Positions 36,101 to 46,918 of a stretch of 64,000 nucleotides of DNA are shown piece after piece (the first letter of the stretch is position 1; each line of letters opens with the position of its first letter). This DNA comes from CAVVFX01 sp963747535 (GTDB lineage Bacteria > Acidobacteriota > Terriglobia > Bryobacterales > Bryobacteraceae). The notes under the pieces were generated by a model. It was not told the origin of the DNA. It was given only the letters and a program-made list of their open reading frames with translations, and searched no databases. The stretch covers positions 62,001 to 126,000 of the forward strand of contig CAVVFX010000021.1 in NCBI GenBank assembly GCA_963747535.1, given 5' to 3'. The translations under genes were made by a program, and so were the position numbers.

Positions 36101-37156
36101 CTGAGCGACGACGGAGTTGGGCAGCCAGCCGCTGTTGGTATTGGTCAAGCCGCTGAAATCCCCGGTGCGCATTCCATCGGTCGGCATCAAGCCATATTGA
36201 TCCAGGTGGTCGCGCCGCCACTGAGGCTCGAAGGCCGCGAACCAGAAGGTCTTATTCCTACCGTCGTAAACCTTCGGGATGTAGACGGGTCCGCCGGCTG
36301 CGATGGACGCCTGGTTGTACTTCAACGTGGCCACCGGGCGGTTGGTGGTGGCTAGCGTGAAGGGCGCGGCTGCAAGGTCAGGATTGCGGTTGAACCAGAG
36401 CGCAGTGCCGGTCAACTGGTTGGAGCCGGACTTGGTCGTCACGTTGATCACGCCGCCACCGGTCTGACCGTATTCCGCCGAGAACGCAGACGTCTGTACA
36501 GTGAATTCCTGGACCACCTCGGGCGAGAAACTGACGATCGTACGGCCCAGGCTTACCCCCGTATTGCTGGCGCCGTCCGTCAGCATGTTGGTACTCATCG
36601 GACGTCCGCCACCCAGCGTCAGATTGCAACCCGGGCACGGCGTTACGCTGGTGATCACGGGATCTTCGCTGCCGGCATCCCCGGCGACGTTCGGTAGGGT
36701 CAATGCCAAGTCGAGCACGCTCCGATTGAGCAGCGGGGCGTCCTGAATCTGCTGTTCGGAGATGGTGTTGCCGAGCGTCCCCGATTGGGTGTCGATCATG
36801 GTCGCGCTGGCTATGACTGTGACCTTGGTATCCACCGAACCCGCCTGAAGGGTGACGCTGATGGAAGAAGTTGCGGCGGTATCTACCTTGACGTCGTTAA
36901 TGACTTCCGTCTTGAATCCAGGAGCTTCCACTTTGACCTGGTATGAGACTGGCTCCAGATTGGCGACGCCATAAGTACCGTTGCCGGCAGTCTTGGCCGT
37001 GCGGACTTCGTTCGTTCCGATATTGGTGATGGTGACGGTGGCGTTCGGCACCACAGCCTGGCTCTGGTCGGTGACAGTGCCGGCGATACCGCCGCGGTTG
37101 GTCTGTGTTAACAGCGGCACCGCTGCCAGAAAAGCTATCGCTATAAGGCGATTCAT
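33134..37156 (-). CDS. TonB-dependent receptor, Oar-like (complete)
   Basis: 1340 aa from ATG 37156, with AGGAGGT 8 nt upstream. Signal peptide (RLIAIAFLAAVPLLTQ), carboxypeptidase-regulatory-like domain (GGIAGTVTDQSQAVVPNATV, about residues 22-105), plug (LNRSVLDLALTLPNV and TNMLTDGASNTGVSLG), and a long 22-strand-type barrel ending RYIQLGVKLYF with terminal aromatic. This is the usual acidobacterial outer-membrane receptor of unknown ligand. A mid-plug CPGCN (about residue 174) is an uncommon Cys pair for a secreted barrel. It is transcribed alone. Confidence 0.92.
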   Translation of the reverse strand: MNRLIAIAFLAAVPLLTQTNRGGIAGTVTDQSQAVVPNATVTITNIGTNEVRTAKTAGNGTYGVANLEPVSYQVKVEAPGFKTEVINDVKVDTAATSSISVTLQAGSVDTKVTVIASATMIDTQSGTLGNTISEQQIQDAPLLNRSVLDLALTLPNVAGDAGSEDPVITSVTPCPGCNLTLGGGRPMSTNMLTDGASNTGVSLGRTIVSFSPEVVQEFTVQTSAFSAEYGQTGGGVINVTTKSGSNQLTGTALWFNRNPDLAAAPFTLATTNRPVATLKYNQASIAAGGPVYIPKVYDGRNKTFWFAAFEPQWRRDHLDQYGLMPTDGMRTGDFSGLTNTNSGWLPNSVVAQFKNVPGAANAIAPAGGGDNVIYNQYNVVNGNQFQQATLASGVTSYTPFPGNVIPQSMLDSTAIKSLPYIAKAGPYYLNSNGLISNISAPRLLSQDEKRYTVRIDHNLTSDNHLYGRYSTTPIVKIQGTPVSPTNDSALYSWGTQVLLADTHTFSATLVNELRLDYTSGRFSNTVDPEWDPKTGANLNTEFGLPSITKGGLPSFNSLFPGSSLGGGGSTATGFGGAGSTNVDDREQRYGITDIVYKTKGTMTIKFGVDLSRSLQNVTPLYGAFGGVYTFAATQTNSNDASSGTGGATWASYLLGVPSTSVTMRNVEVPYYYRWNSGAGFIQDDWKVKPNLTLNIGLRYNLEMPRTEKYNNQGVFRPDLAQTVQLPTPLKLQDGTTVTSTQIIPFAFSGLGGNSIYLTPPQYRDFEPRFGFAWQPRFLEQHRMVVRGDYGLSHAPLTGFTQLPQPDFGATSTFSNTTPNSGTANPNYMMRLGENPPLLSPVTPTVQVFGPQGPPANGLSFANSLYYQQAFGGFAVSQDYHTPYVNNWNFTTSWQATTNTTVDFAYQGSMGIHLFMGQEDLNPKDSNLQSAQLSQNVSTTATIADPLGRLNPFTGKVLSVQNGTLGSPYLGYSSLYQWFDASGNSIRHAGYVNVTHRVGTGLTFTANYTLSKSIDDASSAGGDKNILTPINGQVQGQVVYGGTRADDRSVSTYDQRHVFHGLVRYDLPFGRGQQFGSQMPKALDWIAGGWTLSALPRLASGFPYIVYLPDSNQLGDQTHSARPNILSGVPVVNPLFNMNCPTGAGCQPYLNPQAFERPALGVLGTAPRTLDNARGPWQQSLDFSMQKNFKIRERLKLQFRVDALNVFNHPVFAVYPNNAGGADFITAPSTATLSTSAYTTWAVANNQPAYSATAGTPGNVLYNQIVSMVNAQKTAGGALPANFYTLPLAANFWATPANSFDITTLNGYKQYQLKQSYGTNFGTLYNSNTPRYIQLGVKLYF

Positions 37157-37680
37157 ATGAAAAACCTCCTGATTTCGGTCTGGGGCCCCTATCGGCTCAT
37201 CTTACGGACCAGGACGTTTGAATCGCCAATGAGATTTTCTGCGCGGCTTCCGTTTTACATACTGAAACGGATGCAACATGGTCTGGATCACCTAACTGGT
37301 TGATTGAAGAGCGCTTCACTTCTTTTAGCTCCGTCTGCGCCCTGCATTGGCAGCCACTAACAAATGTTATGCGTTATGCGATACAGAACGTTCTGAGGGC
37401 CTAGCCTGCTGCCGCGTCGAGAATGAAAGATTAGAAGTGCAGCCTCGTCCCGAAGTTGGTCCGGAACGACTCTCGCGACCGCTTGGGCCGCGAGCCCCGA
37501 GGCGGGGTGCTGCGTAGCCGGCAGACCACAGAAAACGATGGTCCGCCCGGCGATTGCGGCCGAACTCCATGTTTTCAATTATTTACGAAGGGGTGATGGG
37601 GACTCCATGATAAAATCTAAATGCGGTGAACAAATCGAGGCGCGTCTGCGTCTGAAATCTCCGAAGGGTTGTCTACAGTC
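37157..37680. other. Divergent intergenic region with hairpin repeat
   Basis: Between the TonB receptor and the MacA-like gene. The first 200 bases are AT-rich and should hold both promoters, though no box pair is clear. A repeat-like block around 37390-37560 contains hairpin copy 4 and its GC-rich flank, related to the flanks of other copies. No gene is supported. Confidence 0.45.
37520..37547. repeat. Dispersed hairpin repeat, copy 4
   Basis: GGCAGACCA / TGGTCCGCC around a CAGAAAACGA loop, with one A-C mismatch in the stem. GCTGCGTAGCC directly precedes it, as near copies 1 and 2, suggesting the unit is larger than the hairpin itself. Confidence 0.7.
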
Positions 37681-39108
37681 GTGAAGACCAAGTGGAAAGT
37701 ATTGCTGGGCATTCTTGTGCTGATTCTCATTGCGGGCGGGGTGTACGCCAGCGTGCAGTATCAGAAGCGAGGGGTGGTGACCGTGCAGACGGGCAGGGTC
37801 GTCACGGAAGACCTGGCGAGCATCGTCACGGCTTCGGGCGAAGTGAAGCCCAAAAACTATATCAACATCGGCGCTAATCAGACGGGAGAGCTGACCGCTA
37901 TCCTGGTCAAGGAAGGCGACCATGTCAGGAAGGGGCAGCTTCTTGCCGAAGTCGAGAACACACAGTCGGCGGCGGATGTCGTGGCGCAGAAGGCCACGTT
38001 GAGCTCCGCGGAAGCGGATTCCGCCGCGTCCGAAGCCGCAGTCAGATCGGCCGACGACAATACCGCTACGCTCGAAGCCTCGGTGGAGCGTGCCAAGGCT
38101 GACCTCGAAAAGGCGTCTACGGATTTTGAGCGCGGTAAGCAACTCTATGGAGCGAAGCTGATCGCGAAGCAGGATTACGATCAGCGCAAGGCGACTTACG
38201 ATTCCGCGAAAGCCGCGGTTGACGTGGCGGTCGCGCAAGTGGTGCAGGCCAAGACGCAGCGCGCACAAGCCGCCGCTCAAGCGGCTTCGTCGCAAAAGCG
38301 GATCGCACAGGCGCAGGCTGGATTGACTCGTATCGCCGATATTCTGAAGCAGCACAACTCATACGCGCCGCTCGACGGCATGGTCACTAACCTGCCGGTC
38401 AGGGTGGGTGAGACGGTGGTACCGGGCATACAGAATTCGGCTGCCAGCACCATCATGACGATCGCCGATATGTCGCTCATCACCGCCGAGGTGAAGGTGG
38501 ATGAAACCGATATCGTCAATGTGAAGCTCAACCAGCCCGCGGAAGTTACGATCGACGCCATTCCGAATAAGATCTTCAAGGGACACGTGATCGAAATCGG
38601 CGACACGGCCATCGTTCGATCGACCGGCGTGGCGGCATCCCAAAGCACGACCTCGAGCCAGGAGGCCAAAGACTTTAAAGTGGTCATCGCGATCGATAAT
38701 CCGCCCGACGACATCCGTCCCGGCCTGTCGTGCACGGGAAAAATCACCACGGCCACGCGGTCGAATGCTCTGGCGATTCCGATCCAGGCGCTGACGGTGC
38801 GGGAAAAGGGCGATCTCGAGACGAAGAAAAAGGACAGTGCGGGTGACGGGCACGCGGTGACGATCGACCCCGTGCAGCAAAAGGCCATGAAGGAGGAGAT
38901 CCAAGGTGTGTTTCTGATCACTCCGGATGGCAAAGCGGTGTTTAAGAAAGTGGAAACGGGCATCACCGGCGCCACGGACATCGAGGTCACCAGCGGGTTG
39001 AAGGCCGGCGATGAAATCGTAACGGGTACTTATCAGGTAATCCGCACGTTGCGTAATGACACGCGGGTGAAAATCGACAACAAGAAACCGGACGCGCCCA
39101 AGACATAG
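37681..39108 (+). CDS. MacA-like periplasmic adaptor (HlyD/RND family)
   Basis: 475 aa from GTG 37681, which has GAAGGG 12 nt upstream. TTG 37669 is an alternative adding four residues but abuts that site. WKVLLGILVLILIAGGVYASV is an N-terminal membrane anchor. IVTASGEVKPKNYINIG, GELTAILVKEGDHVRKGQLLAEVE (lipoyl-like half), a long Ala-rich coiled coil (about residues 100-205), YAPLDGMVTNLPVRVGETV (second lipoyl half) and beta-barrel blocks TAEVKVDETDIVNV follow. It joins an inner-membrane ABC transporter to an outer-membrane channel. Followed 32 nt later by a matching ATPase gene. Confidence 0.88.
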   Translation: MKTKWKVLLGILVLILIAGGVYASVQYQKRGVVTVQTGRVVTEDLASIVTASGEVKPKNYINIGANQTGELTAILVKEGDHVRKGQLLAEVENTQSAADVVAQKATLSSAEADSAASEAAVRSADDNTATLEASVERAKADLEKASTDFERGKQLYGAKLIAKQDYDQRKATYDSAKAAVDVAVAQVVQAKTQRAQAAAQAASSQKRIAQAQAGLTRIADILKQHNSYAPLDGMVTNLPVRVGETVVPGIQNSAASTIMTIADMSLITAEVKVDETDIVNVKLNQPAEVTIDAIPNKIFKGHVIEIGDTAIVRSTGVAASQSTTSSQEAKDFKVVIAIDNPPDDIRPGLSCTGKITTATRSNALAIPIQALTVREKGDLETKKKDSAGDGHAVTIDPVQQKAMKEEIQGVFLITPDGKAVFKKVETGITGATDIEVTSGLKAGDEIVTGTYQVIRTLRNDTRVKIDNKKPDAPKT

Positions 39109-39140
39109 TGGCGCCCTAGAGGGGTACAGTTTAAAGGCAA

Positions 39141-39884
39141 ATGGGACAAGCAGTCGCGGAACCTCTTCTCAGTAAAGGCGAACAGCTCAAGCGTGATGGC
39201 ATCGTGATCCGCACCTACGATCTGTGGAAGACGTATGTGATGGGCGATCAGGAAATCCACGCGGTCTCCGGCTGCGATGTGGAGATTAAGCGGGGCGAGT
39301 ATGTCGCGATCATGGGACCTTCCGGCTCCGGAAAGTCGACGCTCATGAATCTGATCGGGTGCCTCGACACGCCCACGCGTGGCGAATACTACATCAATGG
39401 CCGGCTCGTCAGCACCATGACCGACGACGAACTGGCGCGCATCCGCAACAAGGAAATCGGTTTCGTTTTCCAGACCTTCAACCTGCTGCCGCGCGCCACG
39501 TCTTTGCACAACGTGGAACTGCCGTTGATCTACAGCGGCATGCCTGCCGCCGAACGGATCATTCGAGCTAAGAAGGCGCTCAAACAGGTCGATCTGCAGT
39601 CGCGCATGGACCACAAGCCCAACGAGCTATCCGGTGGACAACGGCAGCGCGTCGCCGTCGCCCGCGCGCTGGTCAACGACCCGTCGATTCTGCTGGCGGA
39701 TGAACCTACCGGTAATCTGGACACGGCCACGGGCAACGAGATCATGGCGCTGTTCGAACGTTTGCACCAGGACGGCAACACCATCGTGCTGGTCACCCAC
39801 GAGCACGACATCGCCATGCACGCCCACCGCATCATCCACGTGCGCGACGGAAAAGTGGAAAAGGATGAAGTGGTCGAGCATTAA
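39141..39884 (+). CDS. ABC transporter ATPase, MacB/LolD type
   Basis: 247 aa from ATG 39141. Walker A GPSGSGKST at residues 59-67, Q-loop FVFQTFNLLPRATSLHNVELP, signature LSGGQRQRVAVARAL, Walker B ILLADEPTGNLD and switch LVTHEHDIAMHAH. NLLPRATSLHNVELPLIYSG is diagnostic of the MacB/LolD/FtsE branch. An extra 20-residue N-terminal tail precedes the first strand. It pairs with the MacA-like adaptor upstream, but no MacB or FtsX-like permease lies next to it. The next gene encodes an unrelated small membrane protein. Confidence 0.92.
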   Translation: MGQAVAEPLLSKGEQLKRDGIVIRTYDLWKTYVMGDQEIHAVSGCDVEIKRGEYVAIMGPSGSGKSTLMNLIGCLDTPTRGEYYINGRLVSTMTDDELARIRNKEIGFVFQTFNLLPRATSLHNVELPLIYSGMPAAERIIRAKKALKQVDLQSRMDHKPNELSGGQRQRVAVARALVNDPSILLADEPTGNLDTATGNEIMALFERLHQDGNTIVLVTHEHDIAMHAHRIIHVRDGKVEKDEVVEH

Positions 39885-39936
39885 CGGCTGCAATTAACGC
39901 GCCTTTTCGCGCAGTATTGTTCAGGAGGATTAGCCC

Positions 39937-40587
39937 ATGGTCATCATGGCGATCCTGTCCGGTTTATTGGGCGGGGCGATCGGGTTCTTCGCCGTGGGCC
40001 TCGGCGCTGCAGCAGTGCTGGTTGCGGCGTTCGGCGATCGGGAAGGCGGCTCGTCGATGGGCGGATTCTTCGTCTTCGGTCCTATCGGAGGAATCGCGGG
40101 AGCCCTGCTCGGCATAGCGCTGGTGCTACGATTCGGCGGTGGATCGGCGGCGTGGAGTAAGGGCTTGATGATCGGCGCCGGTGTTCTGATCGCAATGGGA
40201 GGGTTTTTGCTGCTGGCGACAGCCCATCCGGACCGCGGACCCTCCTACTCGTACGTGATCGAGTTCCAACTGGAAGTTCCCGCCGCGACTCTGGCGGGTG
40301 TGGACATTCCGAGTTCGAGTGCGATGTGGGGCGCGGGTGGGGGCGAGTCGGACGACAAGCCGATCTCCCAATTCTTCGACAAGAAATGCGAGGGCGACGT
40401 TTGCGTGGTGGGGGGCTCGGTCGCCGTGCTCGGAGCGAGGGAAAACTTTAGAATTACCACCGGCATCGGGCAGACGAAAGGCCGCTATCCTCTGGACGTG
40501 CCGGCGGTCGTCAATGGGCCTGTGGATTGGTCGGAATGGCGCCCGGAGGATGGCGCACGGGTTCGCTGGCGGATTGTGAAGAGATAG
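39937..40587 (+). CDS. Hypothetical membrane protein with three predicted TM helices
   Basis: 216 aa from ATG 39937, with CAGGAGGA upstream. Three Gly/Ala-rich hydrophobic helices (VIMAILSGLLGGAIGFFAVG, FFVFGPIGGIAGALLGIALV, KGLMIGAGVLIAMGGFLLLA) occupy residues 1-95. A soluble C-terminal domain has a Cys pair (KKCEGDVC) and ends VDWSEWRPEDGARVRWRIV. 52 nt after the ATPase gene in the same direction, so possibly cotranscribed, but it is not a MacB-like permease. No family was recognised. Confidence 0.7.
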   Translation: MVIMAILSGLLGGAIGFFAVGLGAAAVLVAAFGDREGGSSMGGFFVFGPIGGIAGALLGIALVLRFGGGSAAWSKGLMIGAGVLIAMGGFLLLATAHPDRGPSYSYVIEFQLEVPAATLAGVDIPSSSAMWGAGGGESDDKPISQFFDKKCEGDVCVVGGSVAVLGARENFRITTGIGQTKGRYPLDVPAVVNGPVDWSEWRPEDGARVRWRIVKR

Positions 40588-40612
40588 GTTGGCATCGCGC
40601 AGCTTCGCAGCG

Positions 40613-41290
40613 TCAGCCGCGCTGCCAGCGCTCCAGAACTTCTTCGACCTTGTCGCGAACGGCGTGGCGCGCGTCCATGCGGTCGTAGCCTTGCATTAGC
40701 AGGTCATCGTATTTGGTGTGGCGATGGCGGATGGCTGCTTTCACGGCTGCCGTGAGTGCGTCTTCATCGAACTCTTTTGCGGCTGCGGTCCGGCCGACGC
40801 GTCCACTGCCTCGCACACTCGCGTGTCTGGCGATCTCATTCACCTCCTTCGACGGCGCTCCAGGGAAGAGTTTTCCAATAGCGTCCGCCATGTCGGCGGC
40901 GAACTTGACATCCTGCTCCGCCCGCTGCAATTCGGCACGCTCGCGCTGGGCGGCTCGTTTGTCCTCGTCCTTCAGGCACTCTGCTTCGGCCCGTTGCAGC
41001 GCGGCTTCTTCTACCAGGATTCCCTGCCGCTCGTAATGCCCCCGGGCGCGGCTGAACCGCACCACGACAGCGGATAGCGAACTATACTTTTTGGCGCGGC
41101 GTGTGAGGCACACGTCCCCACGTCCCAGATAGACCAGATGATCGAGGTCGGCACAGTTTATGCAGTGAGGTTTGCCGTCCTCCATGGTGAGCAAGGAGCC
41201 TTTCCATAGCTCTTTCCCGCACTCCGCACACTTGGATTCGCGGAGGATGGAGAAGACCACGATGTCCGTGGACTTCGGGGTAGTTTCCAT
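40613..41290 (-). CDS. DUF2293 family protein with N-terminal zinc-finger-like region
   Basis: 225 aa from ATG 41290. The N-terminus has CAECGKELWKGSLL and HCINCADLDHL, two Cys pairs suited to binding zinc. A charged helical middle (about residues 90-130) leads to the DUF2293 domain: EVNEIARHASVRGSGRVGR, AVKAAIRHRHTKYDDLLMQG and ARHAVRDKVEEVLERW. The domain's function is unknown. The HTxYD signature and conserved Arg/His residues suggest nucleic-acid contact (inference). Confidence 0.8.
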   Translation of the reverse strand: METTPKSTDIVVFSILRESKCAECGKELWKGSLLTMEDGKPHCINCADLDHLVYLGRGDVCLTRRAKKYSSLSAVVVRFSRARGHYERQGILVEEAALQRAEAECLKDEDKRAAQRERAELQRAEQDVKFAADMADAIGKLFPGAPSKEVNEIARHASVRGSGRVGRTAAAKEFDEDALTAAVKAAIRHRHTKYDDLLMQGYDRMDARHAVRDKVEEVLERWQRG

Positions 41291-41348
41291 AGTTGGTACC
41301 GATGAATATTATAACTGGAGCTCGCAGGCCAAACGCCTGGCCAAAGGC

Positions 41349-44627
<3,279 letters not shown>

Positions 44628-44628
<1 letters not shown>

Positions 44629-45790
44629 TAGCGTAGCGCTCCCTTACGGTCGCGGCTCTGAAGTCGCTCATGAGCTTGACGAAGTCGTCGAAGAGGTAGT
44701 GCGAGTCGTGCGGGCCCGGTGCGGCTTCGGGGTGATACTGCACGCAGAACACCGGGTAGTTGCGGTGGCGGAAGCCTTCGAGCGTTTGGTCGTTGAGGTT
44801 CACGTGGGTGAATTCGATTTCGTTGAGGCTTTCAGCGAATCGGGGTCGACCGCAAAGCCGTGGTTGTGGGAGGTGATCTCGACCTTATTCGTGAGCTGGT
44901 TGACGCACGGGGTGGTTGGCGCCGCGATGTCCGAATTTCAGTTTGTACGTCTTGCCGCCGCAGCGCCAGGCCCAGGAGCTGGTGGCCGAGGCAGATGCCG
45001 AAGATGGGCGTGCTGGCCGATCAGTTTGCGGATGTTGTCGACTTGCGTTTCGAGCGGCTCGGGATCGCCGGGGCCGTTGGAGAGGAACACGCCGTCGGGA
45101 TTGAGCGCGAGTACGTCTTCGGCGGAGGTCAGGGCCGGGACGACGGTTACGCGGCAGCCGGTGTGCACGAGGCGGCGGAGAATGTTGTGCTTGATGCCGT
45201 AATCGTACGCGACGACGTGATACTGCTGTTGCGCGGGCGCGCTGAGGACTTCGGAGGGCGAGCAGGCGTCGACCGTTTTGGTCCATTCGTAGCGTTCGGG
45301 GGTGGTGACGCGGCTGGCGAGATCGAGTCCGGCCATGGAGGGAATTTCGCGCGCCTTGCGGACCAGGGCTTCGCCGCGTCGGATTCGGTAGCGGACAGAA
45401 CGCCGCGCATCACGCCGCTGGTGCGGAGATGGCGGACGAGGGCGCGGGTGTCGAGATCGGAGACCACGGGGATGCGGATTTCTCGCGAGGAAATGCGCAG
45501 GCGTCGTCGTCGGAGCGCCAGTTACTGGTGAGCGAGGAGAATTCGCGGACGACGAGGCCTTCGATCTAGGGTTTGGCGGCTTCGTTGTCGTCGATGCTGG
45601 TGCCGTAGTTGCCGATTTGAGGATTGGTGAGGATGACAATCTGGCCGGAGTAGGAGGGATCGGTGAAGATTTCCTGGTACCCGGTCAGCGCGGTATTGAA
45701 GACTACTTCGCCCGAGCGCTCAGCGGGCGCACCAAAACTCCGGCCCTCGAAGACGGTACCGTCTTCCAGGGCGAGTATTGCAGATTCCAA
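44628..45790 (-). pseudogene. carA: Carbamoyl-phosphate synthase small subunit, frame broken
   Basis: Starts ATG 45790 (ESAILALEDGTVFEGRSFGA) and continues VVFNTALTGYQEIFTDPSYSG to an in-frame TAG at 45566-45568, where relatives have Trp. IEGLVVREFSSLTSNWR follows in the same frame. Later blocks in other frames are VVSDLDTRALVRHLRTSGVM, YHVVAYDYGIKHNILRRL, DGVFLSNGPGDPEPLETQ and the C-terminal YPVFCVQYHPEAAPGPHDS. The class-I amidotransferase Cys region is scrambled by a frame change near 45010. Its expected TAA overlaps the carB ATG (TAATG at 44626-44630), a normal carAB junction. Confidence 0.82.
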
Positions 45791-46336
45791 TGTTCAGATT
45801 CCTCCTGGCCGTGGGGGTGTAACTCTTAGTTTAGCGGATTCGAAAACATTGGGCCACGAATGAACACGAATCGGTCAAACGCGCGGTACGACCGGTGGGT
45901 TGGTTGACGGTTTCGGTTGGGAGTTGAAAAAACGAACCCGGTCGGATTGGCTCGTTCCGTTGTGCATTTTTGTGCTTGGATCGCCGGAATGTGCACAATG
46001 GACTGGCTCGAAAAAACGAACTTGGCTTTGCGTCGGTGAGCGTATAAAGAGTGTCGGGAATTTTTTGCGAAACGAACCCAATTTGGTGCGGATCTTCCGC
46101 TTGCTTCGGTCTGGGGCTCAGAGGGGAGGGCTATGCAGTTTTGTGCAGCAGGTGCACGGTCTTCGTCTGGCGCGTTAAGACTCGAGCGACTTTCCTTGAA
46201 TGAATCCCGACTAGCGGTAGTGTGGGTACGCAATACGGCCTCCTGATTCCAGGTTTAGCACGCGATGGTGAGGAGTTTGAGGTTGGGGTTTGGGATCTTG
46301 TTGAGGAGATTGGGTGTATCGGAAGGAGAGTCGTCG
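45791..46336. other. Intergenic region with A-rich short repeats
   Basis: No gene. Three related pieces with the core GAAAAAACGAAC or GCGAAACGAACC occur near 45927, 46010 and 46067. Similar text is common between genes in some soil bacteria and often yields spurious ORFs. The carAB promoter should lie near 45800-45850 on the minus strand but was not identified. Confidence 0.45.
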
Positions 46337-46891
46337 TCACCGGCCACGACACCGACTCTGGTGGATGGGACGATCCCTCAGTCGCTGCAGTCCACGGTGC
46401 TCGGTGATCCCTCTCTTTTTCACGATCCGAAAGCTGCTAAATTTTTCACATCGGCGACCGGAGCGTCGAGAGACTCTCTGGTCTTTTGGTTCTATAAAAG
46501 GGATGTCAAGAGAAATGTTTCCCCTTCGAGAACGAGGCACACCGATGGTTCCCGTTCCGGCCGGCGTCGTTGAAGGCAGAATGGCCGCGAGCTGGCCCGC
46601 GGAATTATAGAACATGTAACACGGCTCCGCGGTACCGTTCACCGTCACGCTGATGGATGTGCCACTCAGCGAAGTCGGCAGCGGAAGGGTGCTCGCATAA
46701 GCAATGGCGCTGGGCCCCATCGCCGAGCCGAAGACGTTGAAGATCGAGCCCTGCGCGATGGACCCATTGGGAAGGCGGGGGTCAACGTAACTCGCCGCGT
46801 TCTTCACTCCTTGTGCCGCGATCGAAGGCGCGGCCACCGACGGCAAGGCAGCCAGAAGTCCAGTGACGGCCATGAGGAAGGGCTTGGTCAT
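46337..46891 (-). CDS. Truncated Solibacter-type secreted protein
   Basis: 184 aa from ATG 46891. A signal peptide (KPFLMAVTGLLAALPSVA) leads into GVKNAASYVDPRLPNGSIAQ, IFNVFGSAMGP, SISVTVNGTAEPCYMFYNSA and GQLAAILPSTTPAGTGTI. This is the first half of the Ig-like domain that ends the neighbouring 583-aa protein (TIGR03437 type). After about residue 118 the sequence becomes Arg/Ser-rich and unlike the family, so the gene appears truncated and fused to unrelated sequence. It could equally be called a pseudogene. Confidence 0.55.
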   Translation of the reverse strand: MTKPFLMAVTGLLAALPSVAAPSIAAQGVKNAASYVDPRLPNGSIAQGSIFNVFGSAMGPSAIAYASTLPLPTSLSGTSISVTVNGTAEPCYMFYNSAGQLAAILPSTTPAGTGTIGVPRSRRGNISLDIPFIEPKDQRVSRRSGRRCEKFSSFRIVKKRGITEHRGLQRLRDRPIHQSRCRGR

Positions 46892-46918
46892 GAAATCTCC
46901 GCTAAAGGCTTGGTCACA

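Noticed and set aside
34745..36355. A 536-residue open frame antisense to the complete TonB receptor, and similar long antisense frames at 536-1351, 1379-2650 and 42033-43016
   Set aside because: Their sense partners have signal peptides, family domains and strong ribosome binding sites. The antisense frames have no motifs and reflect high GC content.
39937..40587. The 216-aa membrane protein as the missing MacB permease
   Set aside because: MacB and FtsX-like permeases have four helices with a large periplasmic domain between the first two. This protein has three clustered helices and a C-terminal soluble domain.
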